The notes beneath the pieces are model-generated. The model had not been told where the DNA came from, did no database searches, and was given only the letters and a program-made list of their open reading frames with translations. A program made the position numbers and the translations under genes. From Ectopseudomonas khazarica (lineage in GTDB: Bacteria; Pseudomonadota; Gammaproteobacteria; Pseudomonadales; Pseudomonadaceae), in NCBI RefSeq assembly GCF_004521985.1, contig NZ_SBHZ01000010.1, positions 142,948 to 206,947 on the forward strand: 64,000 bases of DNA, given 5' to 3'. Of the stretch, positions 27,401-35,847 are shown piece after piece (the first letter of the stretch is position 1; each line of letters starts with the position of its first letter).

Positions 27401-29638
27401 CTGCTGCGCTTCGCGCCCACCGCGCGCGGGTTCGCCGCGCTGTTCTGGAACCGCTGGGGGGCGGACATCGAGGCCGAACTGTGGCCGGAGCGTGCACGCA
27501 GCAGCCTGCACCTGCGTCAGCTGTTCGGCAGCAGCGATGGTGTCCGCCGCCTGCAGGACGAAATCGATGCGGCGATGCAGCGCTTTCTCGCTCAGCATCC
27601 GCTGCCGGTCGATGCCGCGCAGCGTCAGCAGGCTGCGGCCTATCTGATCGAGGAACTGGCGGCCAAGCCCATCGAGTTCACCTTCAGCAAATACGCCCGC
27701 CAGCTGCTCGACACCCTGCAGCAGCGCATGCAGGCCAGCCACGTGTGGGACGACTACCGCGCGGCCCTCGACAACCTGCGCGGCCGCCCGCAGCAGCGCT
27801 GGTCGCTGGTGCAGACCTGGCTCGATGGCCTGTGTGCGCAGGACGAGGCCCTGCGCGAGCTGCTCGACTACGTGCCCGAGGCGATCGCCATCAGCCTGCT
27901 CGATGACGACTTCCCCCGGCGCTTCACCGAGGTCGACCTGCGCTTCAGCGTCAGCGGCCTGCTCGGTGACCATCCGCGTCTGCAGGATGCGACCCTGGTG
28001 CTGGCCATCGACGATTACTTCGCCCGCCTGCAACAGCATCTGGAGCACTTCGTGCCGCAGCTGCAGCGTTACCAGACGCTGCGTCAGGAGGTCATCAACC
28101 GCGAGCGCGAGGCGCTGCGCCTGGCCGAGTTCAAGCCGCGGCCGCTGTCGTCGTTCGTGCGCAACAAGCTGATCAACGACGTCTACCTGGGCTTCATCGG
28201 CGACAACCTGGCCAAGCAGATGGGCACCGCCGGCGAGAACAAGCGGACCGACCTGATGGGCCTGCTGATGCTCATCTCGCCGCCGGGTTACGGCAAGACC
28301 ACCTTGATGGAGTACGTGGCGCACCGCCTGGGTCTGATCTTCATGAAGGTCAATGGCCCGGCGCTGGGCCACGAGGTGCGCTCCATCGATCCGGCGCAGG
28401 CGCCGGACGCCACCTCGCGCCAGGAGCTGGAAAAGCTCAACCTGGCGCTGGAGATGGGCAACAACGTCATGCTCTACGTCGACGACATCCAGCACACCCA
28501 CCCCGAGTTCCTGCAGAAGTTCATCTCGCTGTGCGACGGCACCCGGCGCATCGAGGGCGTGTGGAAGGGCAAGACCAAGACCTACGACATGCGCGGCAAG
28601 AAGTTCTGCGTGGTGATGAGCGGCAACCCCTACACCGAGTCCGGCGAAGTCTTCAAGATTCCGGACATGCTCGCCAACCGTGCCGACATCTACAACCTGG
28701 GCGACACCCTGGGCGGCATGCAGGAGGCCTTCGCGCTGTCCTACATCGAGAACAGCCTGACCTCCAACCCGGTGCTGGCGCCGCTGGCCACCCGCGACAT
28801 GGCCGACGTCTACCGTTTCGTCGCCAAGGCCGAGGGCAAGCCGTTCTCCGCCAATGAACTGAGCCACACCTACAGCGCCGCCGAGATCAACGAGATTTCC
28901 TCGACCCTGCAACGCCTGATGCAGGTGCGCGACGTGGTCGGCCGGGTCAACCAGCAGTACATCGTCAGCGCCGCGCAGGCCGACCAGTACCGTACCGAGC
29001 CGCCGTTCAAGCTGCAGGGCAGCTACCGCAACATGAACAAGATGGCGGAGAAGATCAGCTCGGTGATGAACGATGGCGAGCTGCTGCAGCTGATCGCCGA
29101 CCACTACCAGGGCGAGTCGCAACTGCTCACCACCGGTGCCGAAGAGAACCTGCTCAAGCTCGCCGAGCTGCGTGGCAATCAGACGCCCGAGCAGGCCGAG
29201 CGCTGGGCGCAGATCAAGCGCGACTTCATGCGCAACAAGGCCATGGGCGGCAGCGACAGCGATGTCGGTGGCCGCGTGGTGGCGCAGCTCAACGACCTGG
29301 TGGAAAGCGTGCGTGGCCTGGGTGCCGGCAAGCCGGCGGCCGAGGCGCCCAGCGTGCCCTGGGAGCAGCTGCTGGCGGGGTTGGACAACCTCGGCAAGCT
29401 GCGGCCACAGGTGGAAGTGGTTGCACCTGCGCAGCCGGGCACGCAAAAATTGCTTGAGAACCTGGCCGACAGCCTGGAAAACAGCTTCCTGCCGCTGATC
29501 AAGGCGATGGACAAGAAGATCGACATCGATTTGCGCACGCACAACCGCATGCTGGAAATATCCACCCAACTGCGCGACCTCGGCACGCTGCTCGGACACG
29601 AGCAGCGCAGCGACGCCGCGGATGACGAGGCGCCGTGA
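24401..29638 (+). CDS. giant AAA+ ATPase (1745 residues), often labelled DNA repair ATPase
   Basis: The N-terminal third (about 1-470) is beta-rich with repeated hydrophobic strands. Residues about 500-890 are predicted long coiled coils (many E/Q/R heptads such as LLVQLEELESQFGDHEEFL). An alpha-helical region follows to about 1240. A AAA+ module lies at about 1285-1480: Walker A ISPPGYGKTT (about 1293), Walker B MLYVDDIQ (about 1360), sensor-like CVVMSGNPYT (about 1405). The C-terminus (about 1600-1745) is helical. AGGAAG precedes the start. The DNA-repair label is an automatic name, not evidence; beside PspA and flotillin a membrane-remodelling role is as plausible. Confidence 0.85.
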   Translation: MSDVQTQDVLDKAVAEGGAYEVLHKRLQEQGQRLRGLTEALNGQRLAEFGSSAMEAIGRVRIRTENNCIARDIVQVGECLLFGYNVFLGLKKETTISDVFSLYRLVQGAEGFDAEPVSLEGSFLAQASFVADFNELYTYYKNTRLLQLAIRDGKLLASFQIGERVSDIRVFRWSISTDGKEVRYIDNRGERDIALPAPFDFEWQKTSREMAVTGRHPHMNILDTVFVETVGGDLTIKVENNTQDGLGIYREAVVDKTQSLDDAQIEYARLGSLILLKVLPYREEQWRYLVFNSLTNQVERIDAIGLACVQLPEDHGIIFPGGYYLQSGEYKTFEQPMDGMRFKRSVRSPNGEDVQYIFYHPEEGRSALFTYNMIKRQLHNPIFGHGYARLEDGRMVIFSAEGSEPTRIHPMQIWQTPFESDDYAARQPARSGFFGRIGNAELVRGVSDLLNLSREIDSREVSVARYTQLCQNTRRLFDVYHWLGDAQCAELAPLLREVAATSELVLDEFEKVESIRQQSARAMTEAETRQKSLLAGLLVDSWDEVQHFVEALNAITAQRGQLLTIRDYRYIDVARIDAMEAELLEAQERVAAATSNFLASDAALQPYVQRLGELDGQAQKAESVTQLNEPLVEMQAMAGNLDMLSSLMASLKIDDATQRTRIVESISEVYAHLNQAKARAEQRRKGLGSAETVAQFGAQFKLFSQGITNALALSQDPEKCDEQLSRLLVQLEELESQFGDHEEFLSDILGKREELLETFESHKQSLLDDRQRRAQGVLDAAQRILDSLGRRTARLTQMEELNAFFAADPLILKLREMAERLRELKDSVKADDVEARLKGARDQAVRALRDKSELFEEGGNVIKLGPRHRFSVNTQELDLTLMPRGDGLYLHLTGTDFLEPLRDETLEGLRDYWQVSLESESPSLYRAEYLAGLVLDAAVAGREGLSLDLLKTHLAQPQSLTRVIRDFAAPRYKDAYEKGIHDHDAALILSQLLPLRESAGLLRFAPTARGFAALFWNRWGADIEAELWPERARSSLHLRQLFGSSDGVRRLQDEIDAAMQRFLAQHPLPVDAAQRQQAAAYLIEELAAKPIEFTFSKYARQLLDTLQQRMQASHVWDDYRAALDNLRGRPQQRWSLVQTWLDGLCAQDEALRELLDYVPEAIAISLLDDDFPRRFTEVDLRFSVSGLLGDHPRLQDATLVLAIDDYFARLQQHLEHFVPQLQRYQTLRQEVINREREALRLAEFKPRPLSSFVRNKLINDVYLGFIGDNLAKQMGTAGENKRTDLMGLLMLISPPGYGKTTLMEYVAHRLGLIFMKVNGPALGHEVRSIDPAQAPDATSRQELEKLNLALEMGNNVMLYVDDIQHTHPEFLQKFISLCDGTRRIEGVWKGKTKTYDMRGKKFCVVMSGNPYTESGEVFKIPDMLANRADIYNLGDTLGGMQEAFALSYIENSLTSNPVLAPLATRDMADVYRFVAKAEGKPFSANELSHTYSAAEINEISSTLQRLMQVRDVVGRVNQQYIVSAAQADQYRTEPPFKLQGSYRNMNKMAEKISSVMNDGELLQLIADHYQGESQLLTTGAEENLLKLAELRGNQTPEQAERWAQIKRDFMRNKAMGGSDSDVGGRVVAQLNDLVESVRGLGAGKPAAEAPSVPWEQLLAGLDNLGKLRPQVEVVAPAQPGTQKLLENLADSLENSFLPLIKAMDKKIDIDLRTHNRMLEISTQLRDLGTLLGHEQRSDAADDEAP

Positions 29639-30186
29639 GGCGAGGCTGGCTGGTTGAGCTGCGTCCGCTGCTGCTGATCAGTGGTGCGATGCTGCTGCTG
29701 CAACTGGCCAACAGCGCCCTTGGCGGCGCCCTGAACGTCTGGGGCCTGGTGCCCCGGCATGTCGAGGCATTGCCGGGCATTCTCTTCGCGCCCTGGCTGC
29801 ACGGCAGCTGGGCGCACCTGCTCAGCAACCTCAGCGGTTTGCTGGTGCTGGGCAGCCTGGTGCTGTTGCGCTCACGGCGCGACTTCCTGTTCTCCAGCGC
29901 CTTCATCATCATCGGCAGCGGCCTGCTGGTCTGGGTGTTCGGCCGTACCGGCCTGCACATCGGTGCCAGTGGCTGGCTGTTCGGTTTCTGGGGCCTGTTG
30001 CTGGCGCGCGCCTGGTTCGAGCGCAGCCTGCTCGACCTGCTGCTGGCGGTGCTGGTGTTCTTTCTCTATGGCGGCTGGTTCTTCGGCTTGTTGCCGCGTG
30101 CCGGCGTTTCTTTCGAATATCACCTGGCGGGAGCGTTCTGCGGTGTGTGTTACGCCGCCCTGAGCCGCCGCCGTCTCACTCGATGA
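29635..30186 (+). CDS. rhomboid-family intramembrane serine protease
   Basis: A 183-residue, about six-helix membrane protein. The loop motif HGSWAHLLSNLSGL, the nucleophile motif HIGASGWLFG (Ser about residue 111) and the distal FEYHLAGAFCG (His about 163) supply the Ser-His dyad of rhomboids. The GTG start overlaps the ATPase stop (GTGA), implying translational coupling. Rhomboids cleave transmembrane segments; a substrate encoded in the cluster is an inference. Confidence 0.88.
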   Translation: MRRGWLVELRPLLLISGAMLLLQLANSALGGALNVWGLVPRHVEALPGILFAPWLHGSWAHLLSNLSGLLVLGSLVLLRSRRDFLFSSAFIIIGSGLLVWVFGRTGLHIGASGWLFGFWGLLLARAWFERSLLDLLLAVLVFFLYGGWFFGLLPRAGVSFEYHLAGAFCGVCYAALSRRRLTR

Positions 30187-30198
30187 AAAGGACTTTGC

Positions 30199-30888
30199 AT
30201 GGACTTCAACCATCTCGATCAGCAACTGCGTGACAGCCTCGCCGACCTGCGTCTGAGCAACGAGGAGCGCGACGAACTGCGCCAGCTGGGCAGCGAGCTG
30301 AGCAGCGACCAGGTGCGCTTCATGCGCAACCGCGCCTTCGCCCTGGCCCGTGAGCTGATGCGCGAGCCGACCAATGTCGAGCCGGTGCTGAAGTGGCTGG
30401 AGCAGGTGATCAAGACCCTCGACAGCGTCGGCAGCGCTCCGCGCGTGGAGCATGCTACGGCGCACTTCAGTCCGGGCGAGAGCTGCCGGCGCAAGATCCG
30501 CGACCTCTGCCGCCAGGCGCGCAAGAGCGTGGAGATCTGCGTCTACACCATCTCCGACGATCAGCTCAGCGAAGAGGTGCTCGCCTGCCATGAGCGCGGC
30601 ATCGCGGTGCGGGTGATCAGCGACAACGAAAAGCAGTTCGATGCCGGCAGCGACATCCAGCGCCTGCGTGACAAGGGCGTGCCGCTGCGCATCGATGCCG
30701 GTCCCTTCCACATGCACCACAAGTTCGCCCTGTTCGACGGTCGCCTGCTGCTCAACGGCAGTTTCAACTGGACCCGCAGCGCCAGTACCAGCAACGAGGA
30801 AAATCTGCTGGTGATCGACCATCCGCAACTGGTGGCGGCCTACAGCCGCGAGTTCGAGATGCTCTGGACGCGTTACGCAGACAACTGA
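30199..30888 (+). CDS. phospholipase D-like protein with one HKD motif
   Basis: A 229-residue protein. Residues about 90-225 form a PLD-like domain with HHKFALFDGRLLLNGSFNWT (HxK(x)4D, about 173-180) followed by SNEENLLVI, as in the Nuc/Zucchini/mitoPLD subgroup that works as a dimer. The substrate may be nucleic acid or cardiolipin. The N-terminal 85 residues are helical with no signal peptide, so it is cytoplasmic. The stop overlaps the helicase start (TGATG). Confidence 0.88.
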   Translation: MDFNHLDQQLRDSLADLRLSNEERDELRQLGSELSSDQVRFMRNRAFALARELMREPTNVEPVLKWLEQVIKTLDSVGSAPRVEHATAHFSPGESCRRKIRDLCRQARKSVEICVYTISDDQLSEEVLACHERGIAVRVISDNEKQFDAGSDIQRLRDKGVPLRIDAGPFHMHHKFALFDGRLLLNGSFNWTRSASTSNEENLLVIDHPQLVAAYSREFEMLWTRYADN

Positions 30889-33599
30889 TGACTCAGCCTC
30901 ACGCCCAACGGCTTCTCGGTTTCTACCGCAGCTGCTACCTGGCCGACAGCCGCGACCTGGACCTGGACAACGTTGCCCGGCTGCCCGGCAAGCGCTGGGC
31001 CTGGCTCGACGGGGACGAGGAACTGGCCAGCGGCGGTGTGCCGCTGCTGCCGCTGTCGGCCGAGCTGGGCCGGGAGCTGGCCGAGGCGCAGACGCTGTAC
31101 CAGCGTGAGCTGCAACTGATCTACGGCGTGCTGCCGATCTGTGGTCGCCAGCAGCTGGACGGCGGCGCATCGCGGGCCATCTGCGGCCCCCTGATGTATT
31201 ACGAGGCCAGCCTGCAGCCGACTGCCGATGGCCAGGCCCAGTTGCTGGTCATCGATCCGCAGCAGGTGCGTGGCAACTGGCGTCTGCTGCGCAGCCTGTT
31301 CGACGAAAGTGGCGCGGACAGCCTGGACGGCCTGCCGTTGCCCAGCGGGGTGCTGGACGCCTCGGCACTGGGTCAGTTGCTCGCCTGGGTGGCGCGCCAT
31401 ACGCAGGTGCGTGAGGTCAGCGAGGCGGCGGGCTTTCCCCGGCTGGTCGACGGCGAGGCGCTGGGCAAGGCCCAGCGCCGGCGCAGCCTGTCGCTGCAGG
31501 CGGGCGCCTTCGTCGCCCTGGTGCCGCGTGGCAGTGGCAGCCGTGGCATCGCCCATGAGCTGCAGTTGCTGCAGGAGGCGCAGCAGCTGTCGCCGGCCCT
31601 GTTGCAACTGCTCGGCGAGGCGTCGGACGCGCCGTTGTCCGTGGTCGCGAGCACGCCGCAGCGCCTGCCGGCCCAGCTCAGCCTGGCGCAATGCCGCGCG
31701 CTGGACAATGCCGCGCGCCATTGCCTGAGCCAGATATCCGGTCCGCCCGGCACCGGCAAGAGCTACAGCCTGGCGGCGCTGGCGCTGGATCGTTACCTGC
31801 AGGGCGAGAGCGTGCTGCTGGTCAGCCGCAGCGCCCAGGCCGTGCGGGTCATCGCGCAGAAGCTGCGTGAAGACTTCGGCCTGCGCGAGGGTATCCTGGA
31901 GGGCGATGGGCAGAGCCTGCGCCAGGCCTTGCGCGACCGCCTGCAGCGCATGCTGCAGGGCGAGATTTCCGATGTCAGCGACCAGCTCGAGGCGCGCCAG
32001 CGCAGTGAGCTGGAGGTGCTGACCCAGGCCGAGCGCCGCCTTTCCGGCGACTTCGTGGCCCGCTGCGAGCAGGCCGTGCGCTGGAGCCGTCTGCTGCTGC
32101 GCGCCGAGCGCGGCAGCCTGGCTTTCTGGCGCCGGTGGCTGCAGGTGCCCTGGGTACGCAGGCGGGTCGGCAGCAGCGTGCGTCCCTGGGCGTTGCTGGA
32201 CGAGCTGCGTGAATGCCAGCAGCGCCGCCAGCAGCTCAGCCGCGAGCACCTCAACAGCCATCACAGCCTGGCACTCAAGCGTCTGCTGATGACCGACCGC
32301 AGCCTGTTCGTGCGCTACAACCAGGCCATCCGTGCGCGCAATTCGCAGCGCCAGCTGGCGCTGTTCGAGGGCATCGATCCGGCGCGCCTGCTGGCCGCGT
32401 TCCCGATCTGGGTGGTGACGCTGGACGAGCTGCACCGCCTGCTGCCGTTGCGCGCCGGGTTGTTCGACGTGATGGTGATGGACGAGGCGACCCAGTGCGA
32501 CATCGCCTCGGCGCTACCGGCCTTCCAGCGCTGCAAGCGCGCGGTGGTGACCGGCGACGCGCGCCAGCTGCGGCATATCTCCTTTCTCTCCCGCGTGCGC
32601 GAGGCGCAGCTGCTGCAGCGTGCCGGGCTGCAGGCGGACGAGCGCGAGGCCTGGAGCTACCGCGACAACAGCGTGCTGGACCTGGTCGGCCTGCAACTGG
32701 CCAGCCAGGACGCGGTGGTGTTCCTCGACGAGCACTTCCGCAGCCGCCCGGCGCTGATCCGTTTCAGCAACGAGCTGTTCTACGACCAGCGCCTGCGGGT
32801 GATGAAGGAACGTCCCGGTGGCGACACCTGCGACAGCCTGCAACTGCTGCGCGTCGAGGGCGCACGTGGTCGCAATGGGGTCAACGAGGCGGAGGTCGAG
32901 CGGGTGCTGGAGTTGCTGCGCGAGCACTTCGACACCTACCGGAACAGCCCGCTCAAGCCCAGCGTTGGCGTGCTGTCGCCGTTTCGCGACCAGGTCGAGC
33001 GCATCCGCGAGCGCATTGGCGAGAGCATGCCGCTGGAGCAGTTGCGCGCGTTTCGCCTGCTGGTGGACACGCCCTACGGCTTCCAGGGCGAGGAGCGCGA
33101 CCTGATGATTCTCAGCTTCGCCATCGACGTCGAGTCCACCCAGGCGGCCCACTACCTGAACCGCGCCGACCTGTTCAACGTGGCCATCACCCGCGCCCGT
33201 GAGCGCCAGGTGCTGCTGTTCAGTGGTGACGAACGCCAGTTGCCGGCCACCCATCTGCTGCGCCGTTACCTGGAATTTCAGCAGCAACCGGCGGTCAGTT
33301 TGCAGGCAGGGGCCATCGATGTCGCTCGCCAGGATCTGTGCCAGGCGCTCGAAGCGCAGGGCGTCGGGGTGTGGAGCCACTACCCGCTGGCTGGGCAGGT
33401 GCTGGATCTGTTCTGCCGACGCGGCGACAGATGCCTGGCCATCGACCTGATCGGTTTCCCTGGCGAAGGCGAAGGCTTTCTCGAACTGGAGCGCTACCTG
33501 GTGCTGGCCCGCGCCGGTCTGGAAACCCTGCCGCTGAGTTACGGTCTCTGGCAGGAGGCGCCGGACCAGGCCGTGCAGGCGGTGCTGGCGCGGCTCTGA
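30888..33599 (+). CDS. superfamily 1 (UPF1/DNA2-like) helicase with degenerate nuclease-like C-terminus
   Basis: A 903-residue AAA_11/AAA_12-type helicase. Walker A is SGPPGTGKSYSLAALALD (about 284-300), Walker B VMDEATQCDIASALP (about 529), motif III-like VVTGDARQLRHIS, and the C-terminal motif NVAITRARERQVLLFSGDERQ (about 763). Residues about 804-903 resemble the PD-(D/E)XK domain often found at the end of such helicases (VWSHYPLAGQVLDLFCR, CLAIDLIGF), but the expected E/DxK is replaced by DLI, so nuclease activity looks lost. Start overlaps the PLD stop. Confidence 0.87.
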   Translation: MTQPHAQRLLGFYRSCYLADSRDLDLDNVARLPGKRWAWLDGDEELASGGVPLLPLSAELGRELAEAQTLYQRELQLIYGVLPICGRQQLDGGASRAICGPLMYYEASLQPTADGQAQLLVIDPQQVRGNWRLLRSLFDESGADSLDGLPLPSGVLDASALGQLLAWVARHTQVREVSEAAGFPRLVDGEALGKAQRRRSLSLQAGAFVALVPRGSGSRGIAHELQLLQEAQQLSPALLQLLGEASDAPLSVVASTPQRLPAQLSLAQCRALDNAARHCLSQISGPPGTGKSYSLAALALDRYLQGESVLLVSRSAQAVRVIAQKLREDFGLREGILEGDGQSLRQALRDRLQRMLQGEISDVSDQLEARQRSELEVLTQAERRLSGDFVARCEQAVRWSRLLLRAERGSLAFWRRWLQVPWVRRRVGSSVRPWALLDELRECQQRRQQLSREHLNSHHSLALKRLLMTDRSLFVRYNQAIRARNSQRQLALFEGIDPARLLAAFPIWVVTLDELHRLLPLRAGLFDVMVMDEATQCDIASALPAFQRCKRAVVTGDARQLRHISFLSRVREAQLLQRAGLQADEREAWSYRDNSVLDLVGLQLASQDAVVFLDEHFRSRPALIRFSNELFYDQRLRVMKERPGGDTCDSLQLLRVEGARGRNGVNEAEVERVLELLREHFDTYRNSPLKPSVGVLSPFRDQVERIRERIGESMPLEQLRAFRLLVDTPYGFQGEERDLMILSFAIDVESTQAAHYLNRADLFNVAITRARERQVLLFSGDERQLPATHLLRRYLEFQQQPAVSLQAGAIDVARQDLCQALEAQGVGVWSHYPLAGQVLDLFCRRGDRCLAIDLIGFPGEGEGFLELERYLVLARAGLETLPLSYGLWQEAPDQAVQAVLARL

Positions 33600-33695
33600 G
33601 GCGCCGCTTCGCGGATGCGTCGTCGCGGCGTCGCTTGACGCGTGCGGCGATCGTGGCCTAGGCCTTTGGTAGACCAACACTGTGCCGGGGGGCTC

Positions 33696-35135
33696 ATGAC
33701 ACTGCGCAATGCTGTTCAACTGATCACCTATCCCGACCGCCTGGGGCGCAATCTGGGCGAACTCTACCAGCTGCTCGACCGGCACCTGGGCGATGCCCTG
33801 GGCGGTGTGCATATCCTGCCGCTGTATCCGTCCAATGCCGACGGTGGCTTCTCGCCGCTCACCCACATGGAGGTGGACCCGCGCTACGGCGACTGGGCGG
33901 ATGTCGAACGCATCTCCGCGCGTTTCGACCTGTGCGTCGACCTGGTGATCAGCCATATCGCCGACGAGTCACCGGAGTTTCTCGATTTCGTCGCGCGCGG
34001 CCAGGACTCGCCCTACGCGGAGCTGTTCGTGCAGGTCGACAGCCTGGGCGAGATCAGCCATGACGACCTGGCCAAGATCCATATCCGCAAGGAGAAGGAG
34101 CCATTTCGCGACGTGCGGCTGGCCAACGGCGAGACCTGCCGGGTCTGGTGCACCTTCACCGAACGGCAGATCGACCTGAACTACGATTCGCCACAGACCT
34201 ACCAGCTGATGGAGCAGTACATGGCCTTCCTCGCCGCGCGCGGGGTCAAGCTGTTCCGCCTGGACGCCTTCGGCTACACCACCAAGCGCATCGGCACCAG
34301 CTGCTTCCTGGTGGAGCCGAACGTCTATCGCATCCTCGAATGGTTTCGCGAAACCGGGGCCAAGTACGAGACCGAGATGCTCCCGGAGGTGCACGACCAT
34401 ATCAGTTACCAGTACGCCATCTCGCGTCGGCAGATGCGCCCCTATGCCTTCGCCTTGCCGCCGCTGGTGCTGCATGCCTTGCTCACGGGGAGCAGTCGCT
34501 ACCTCAAGCACTGGCTGCGCATGTGTCCACGCAACCAGATCACCGTGCTCGATACCCATGACGGCATCTGCATTCCCGATGTCGAGGGCATGTTGCCCGA
34601 GGCGCAGATCCAGTACCTGGTCGACGAGATCTCGACGCGCAGCGCCGACCCGATCCTGCGCCGCTCGGCGGTGAACGTGCACAGCGTGGGCGCCATCTAT
34701 CAGCTGACCTGCACCTTCTACGAGGCGCTGATGCGCAACGACGAGGCCTACATTGCCGCACGGGCCATGCAGTTCTTCACCCCGGGCATCCCGCAGGTGT
34801 ACTACGTCGGCCTGCTCGCCGGCTGCAACGATTTCGATCTGCTCGAGCGAACCGGCGAGGCCCGCGACGTCAACCGCCATTACTACAGCGTCGAGGAGGC
34901 CGAGCAGGCCTTGCAGCAACCGCTGGTGCAGCGCCTGCTGGCGCTGATGCGTTTCCGCTGCCGGCACCCGGCCTTCGAGGGGCGTTTCGAGCAGAACTAT
35001 TCGGCGGATGACCAGCTGCTGCTGGCCTGGCGCCATGGCGAGCACTACTGCCGCCTGCACCTGGACCTGAGCAGCCTGCAGGCGAACATCGAGTACAGCG
35101 ACGAGCAGCGGGGGATCTGCCACATGACCTGCTGA
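33696..35135 (+). CDS. GH13 sucrose-phosphorylase-type glycoside phosphorylase
   Basis: A 479-residue (beta/alpha)8 enzyme of subfamily GH13_18. The catalytic Asp is in FRLDAFGYTTKRIG, the acid/base Glu in EMLPEVHDH and the stabilising Asp in VLDTHDGICIPD. Such enzymes phosphorolyse sucrose, glucosylglycerate or glucosylglycerol; the acceptor cannot be chosen by eye. Met33696 is chosen from the MTLRNAVQLITYPDRLG opening. No sugar transporter, permease or regulator is adjacent, and the gene is not part of the usual Pseudomonas core as I remember it. Confidence 0.85.
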   Translation: MTLRNAVQLITYPDRLGRNLGELYQLLDRHLGDALGGVHILPLYPSNADGGFSPLTHMEVDPRYGDWADVERISARFDLCVDLVISHIADESPEFLDFVARGQDSPYAELFVQVDSLGEISHDDLAKIHIRKEKEPFRDVRLANGETCRVWCTFTERQIDLNYDSPQTYQLMEQYMAFLAARGVKLFRLDAFGYTTKRIGTSCFLVEPNVYRILEWFRETGAKYETEMLPEVHDHISYQYAISRRQMRPYAFALPPLVLHALLTGSSRYLKHWLRMCPRNQITVLDTHDGICIPDVEGMLPEAQIQYLVDEISTRSADPILRRSAVNVHSVGAIYQLTCTFYEALMRNDEAYIAARAMQFFTPGIPQVYYVGLLAGCNDFDLLERTGEARDVNRHYYSVEEAEQALQQPLVQRLLALMRFRCRHPAFEGRFEQNYSADDQLLLAWRHGEHYCRLHLDLSSLQANIEYSDEQRGICHMTC

Positions 35136-35199
35136 AGGTCGGCGGGGGCCATGCTTTCGCGGTAGACTTGCGCTCTTTCGACCAGCCAAGAAGCCCGCC

Positions 35200-35739
35200 A
35201 TGGCCCTGCCATCGACCACCTACAAGATCGACCTGAACCTCACCGACATGGATCGCAGCGTCTACCAGACCCTGCGTTTCACCGTCGCCCGCCATCCTTC
35301 GGAAACCGAGGAGCGTCTGGCCGCGCGGTTGATCGCCTATGCGCTGTTCTACGACGAGCAACTGGCCTTCGGCCGTGGTCTGTCGGACGTCGACGAGCCG
35401 GCGCTGTGGGAGAAGAGCCTGGATGATCGCGTGCTGCACTGGATCGAGGTGGGGCAACCGGACAGCGAGCGCATCACCTGGTGCTCGCGGCGTACCGAGA
35501 AGTTCAGCCTGGTGGCCTACGGCAACCTGCGCGTGTGGCAGGGCAAGTGCCTCGACCCGGTGCGCAGCCTGAAGAACATCAACGTCGTGGCCCTGGGGCA
35601 GGAGGCGCTGGCCGAGCTGTCGCTGGACCTGCCGCGCTCGCTCAGCTGGAGCGTGATGATCAGCGATGGCGAGCTGTTCGTCACCGACGAGCGCGGCCAG
35701 CACGAGATTCCGCTGGAGTGGTTGGCCGGCCAGCGCTGA
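35200..35739 (+). CDS. yaeQ: YaeQ family protein
   Basis: A 179-residue protein matching the YaeQ family: MALPSTTYKIDLNLTDMDRSVY, FTVARHPSETEERLAARLIAYAL, and the PD-(D/E)XK-fold-like ALWEKSLDDRVLHWIEVGQP. Originally implicated in suppression of transcription-elongation defects in E. coli; biochemical role unclear. Stands between the phosphorylase and recJ. Confidence 0.9.
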   Translation: MALPSTTYKIDLNLTDMDRSVYQTLRFTVARHPSETEERLAARLIAYALFYDEQLAFGRGLSDVDEPALWEKSLDDRVLHWIEVGQPDSERITWCSRRTEKFSLVAYGNLRVWQGKCLDPVRSLKNINVVALGQEALAELSLDLPRSLSWSVMISDGELFVTDERGQHEIPLEWLAGQR

Positions 35740-35746
35740 GCGCTGT

Positions 35747-35817
35747 AGGGTGGACGACGCCCTTTTCGTCCAGCACAACGCGTGTGCGGGGTGGATGGAT
35801 GCCGTGTCGCCCACCCT
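35747..35817. repeat. REP-like palindrome (GGGTGG type), copy 2
   Basis: AGGGTGG (35747-35753) and CCACCCT (35811-35817), with ACGACGC and GTGTCGC just inside the arms. Same family as 23864-23934. Confidence 0.6.
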
Positions 35818-35847
35818 GCGCATCAGCCCGGCGAGTGTCGAGCCGTA

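Noticed and set aside
27233..29599. Antisense open frame of 788 codons in the ATPase 3' half
   Set aside because: Same shadow effect; the sense strand carries Walker motifs.
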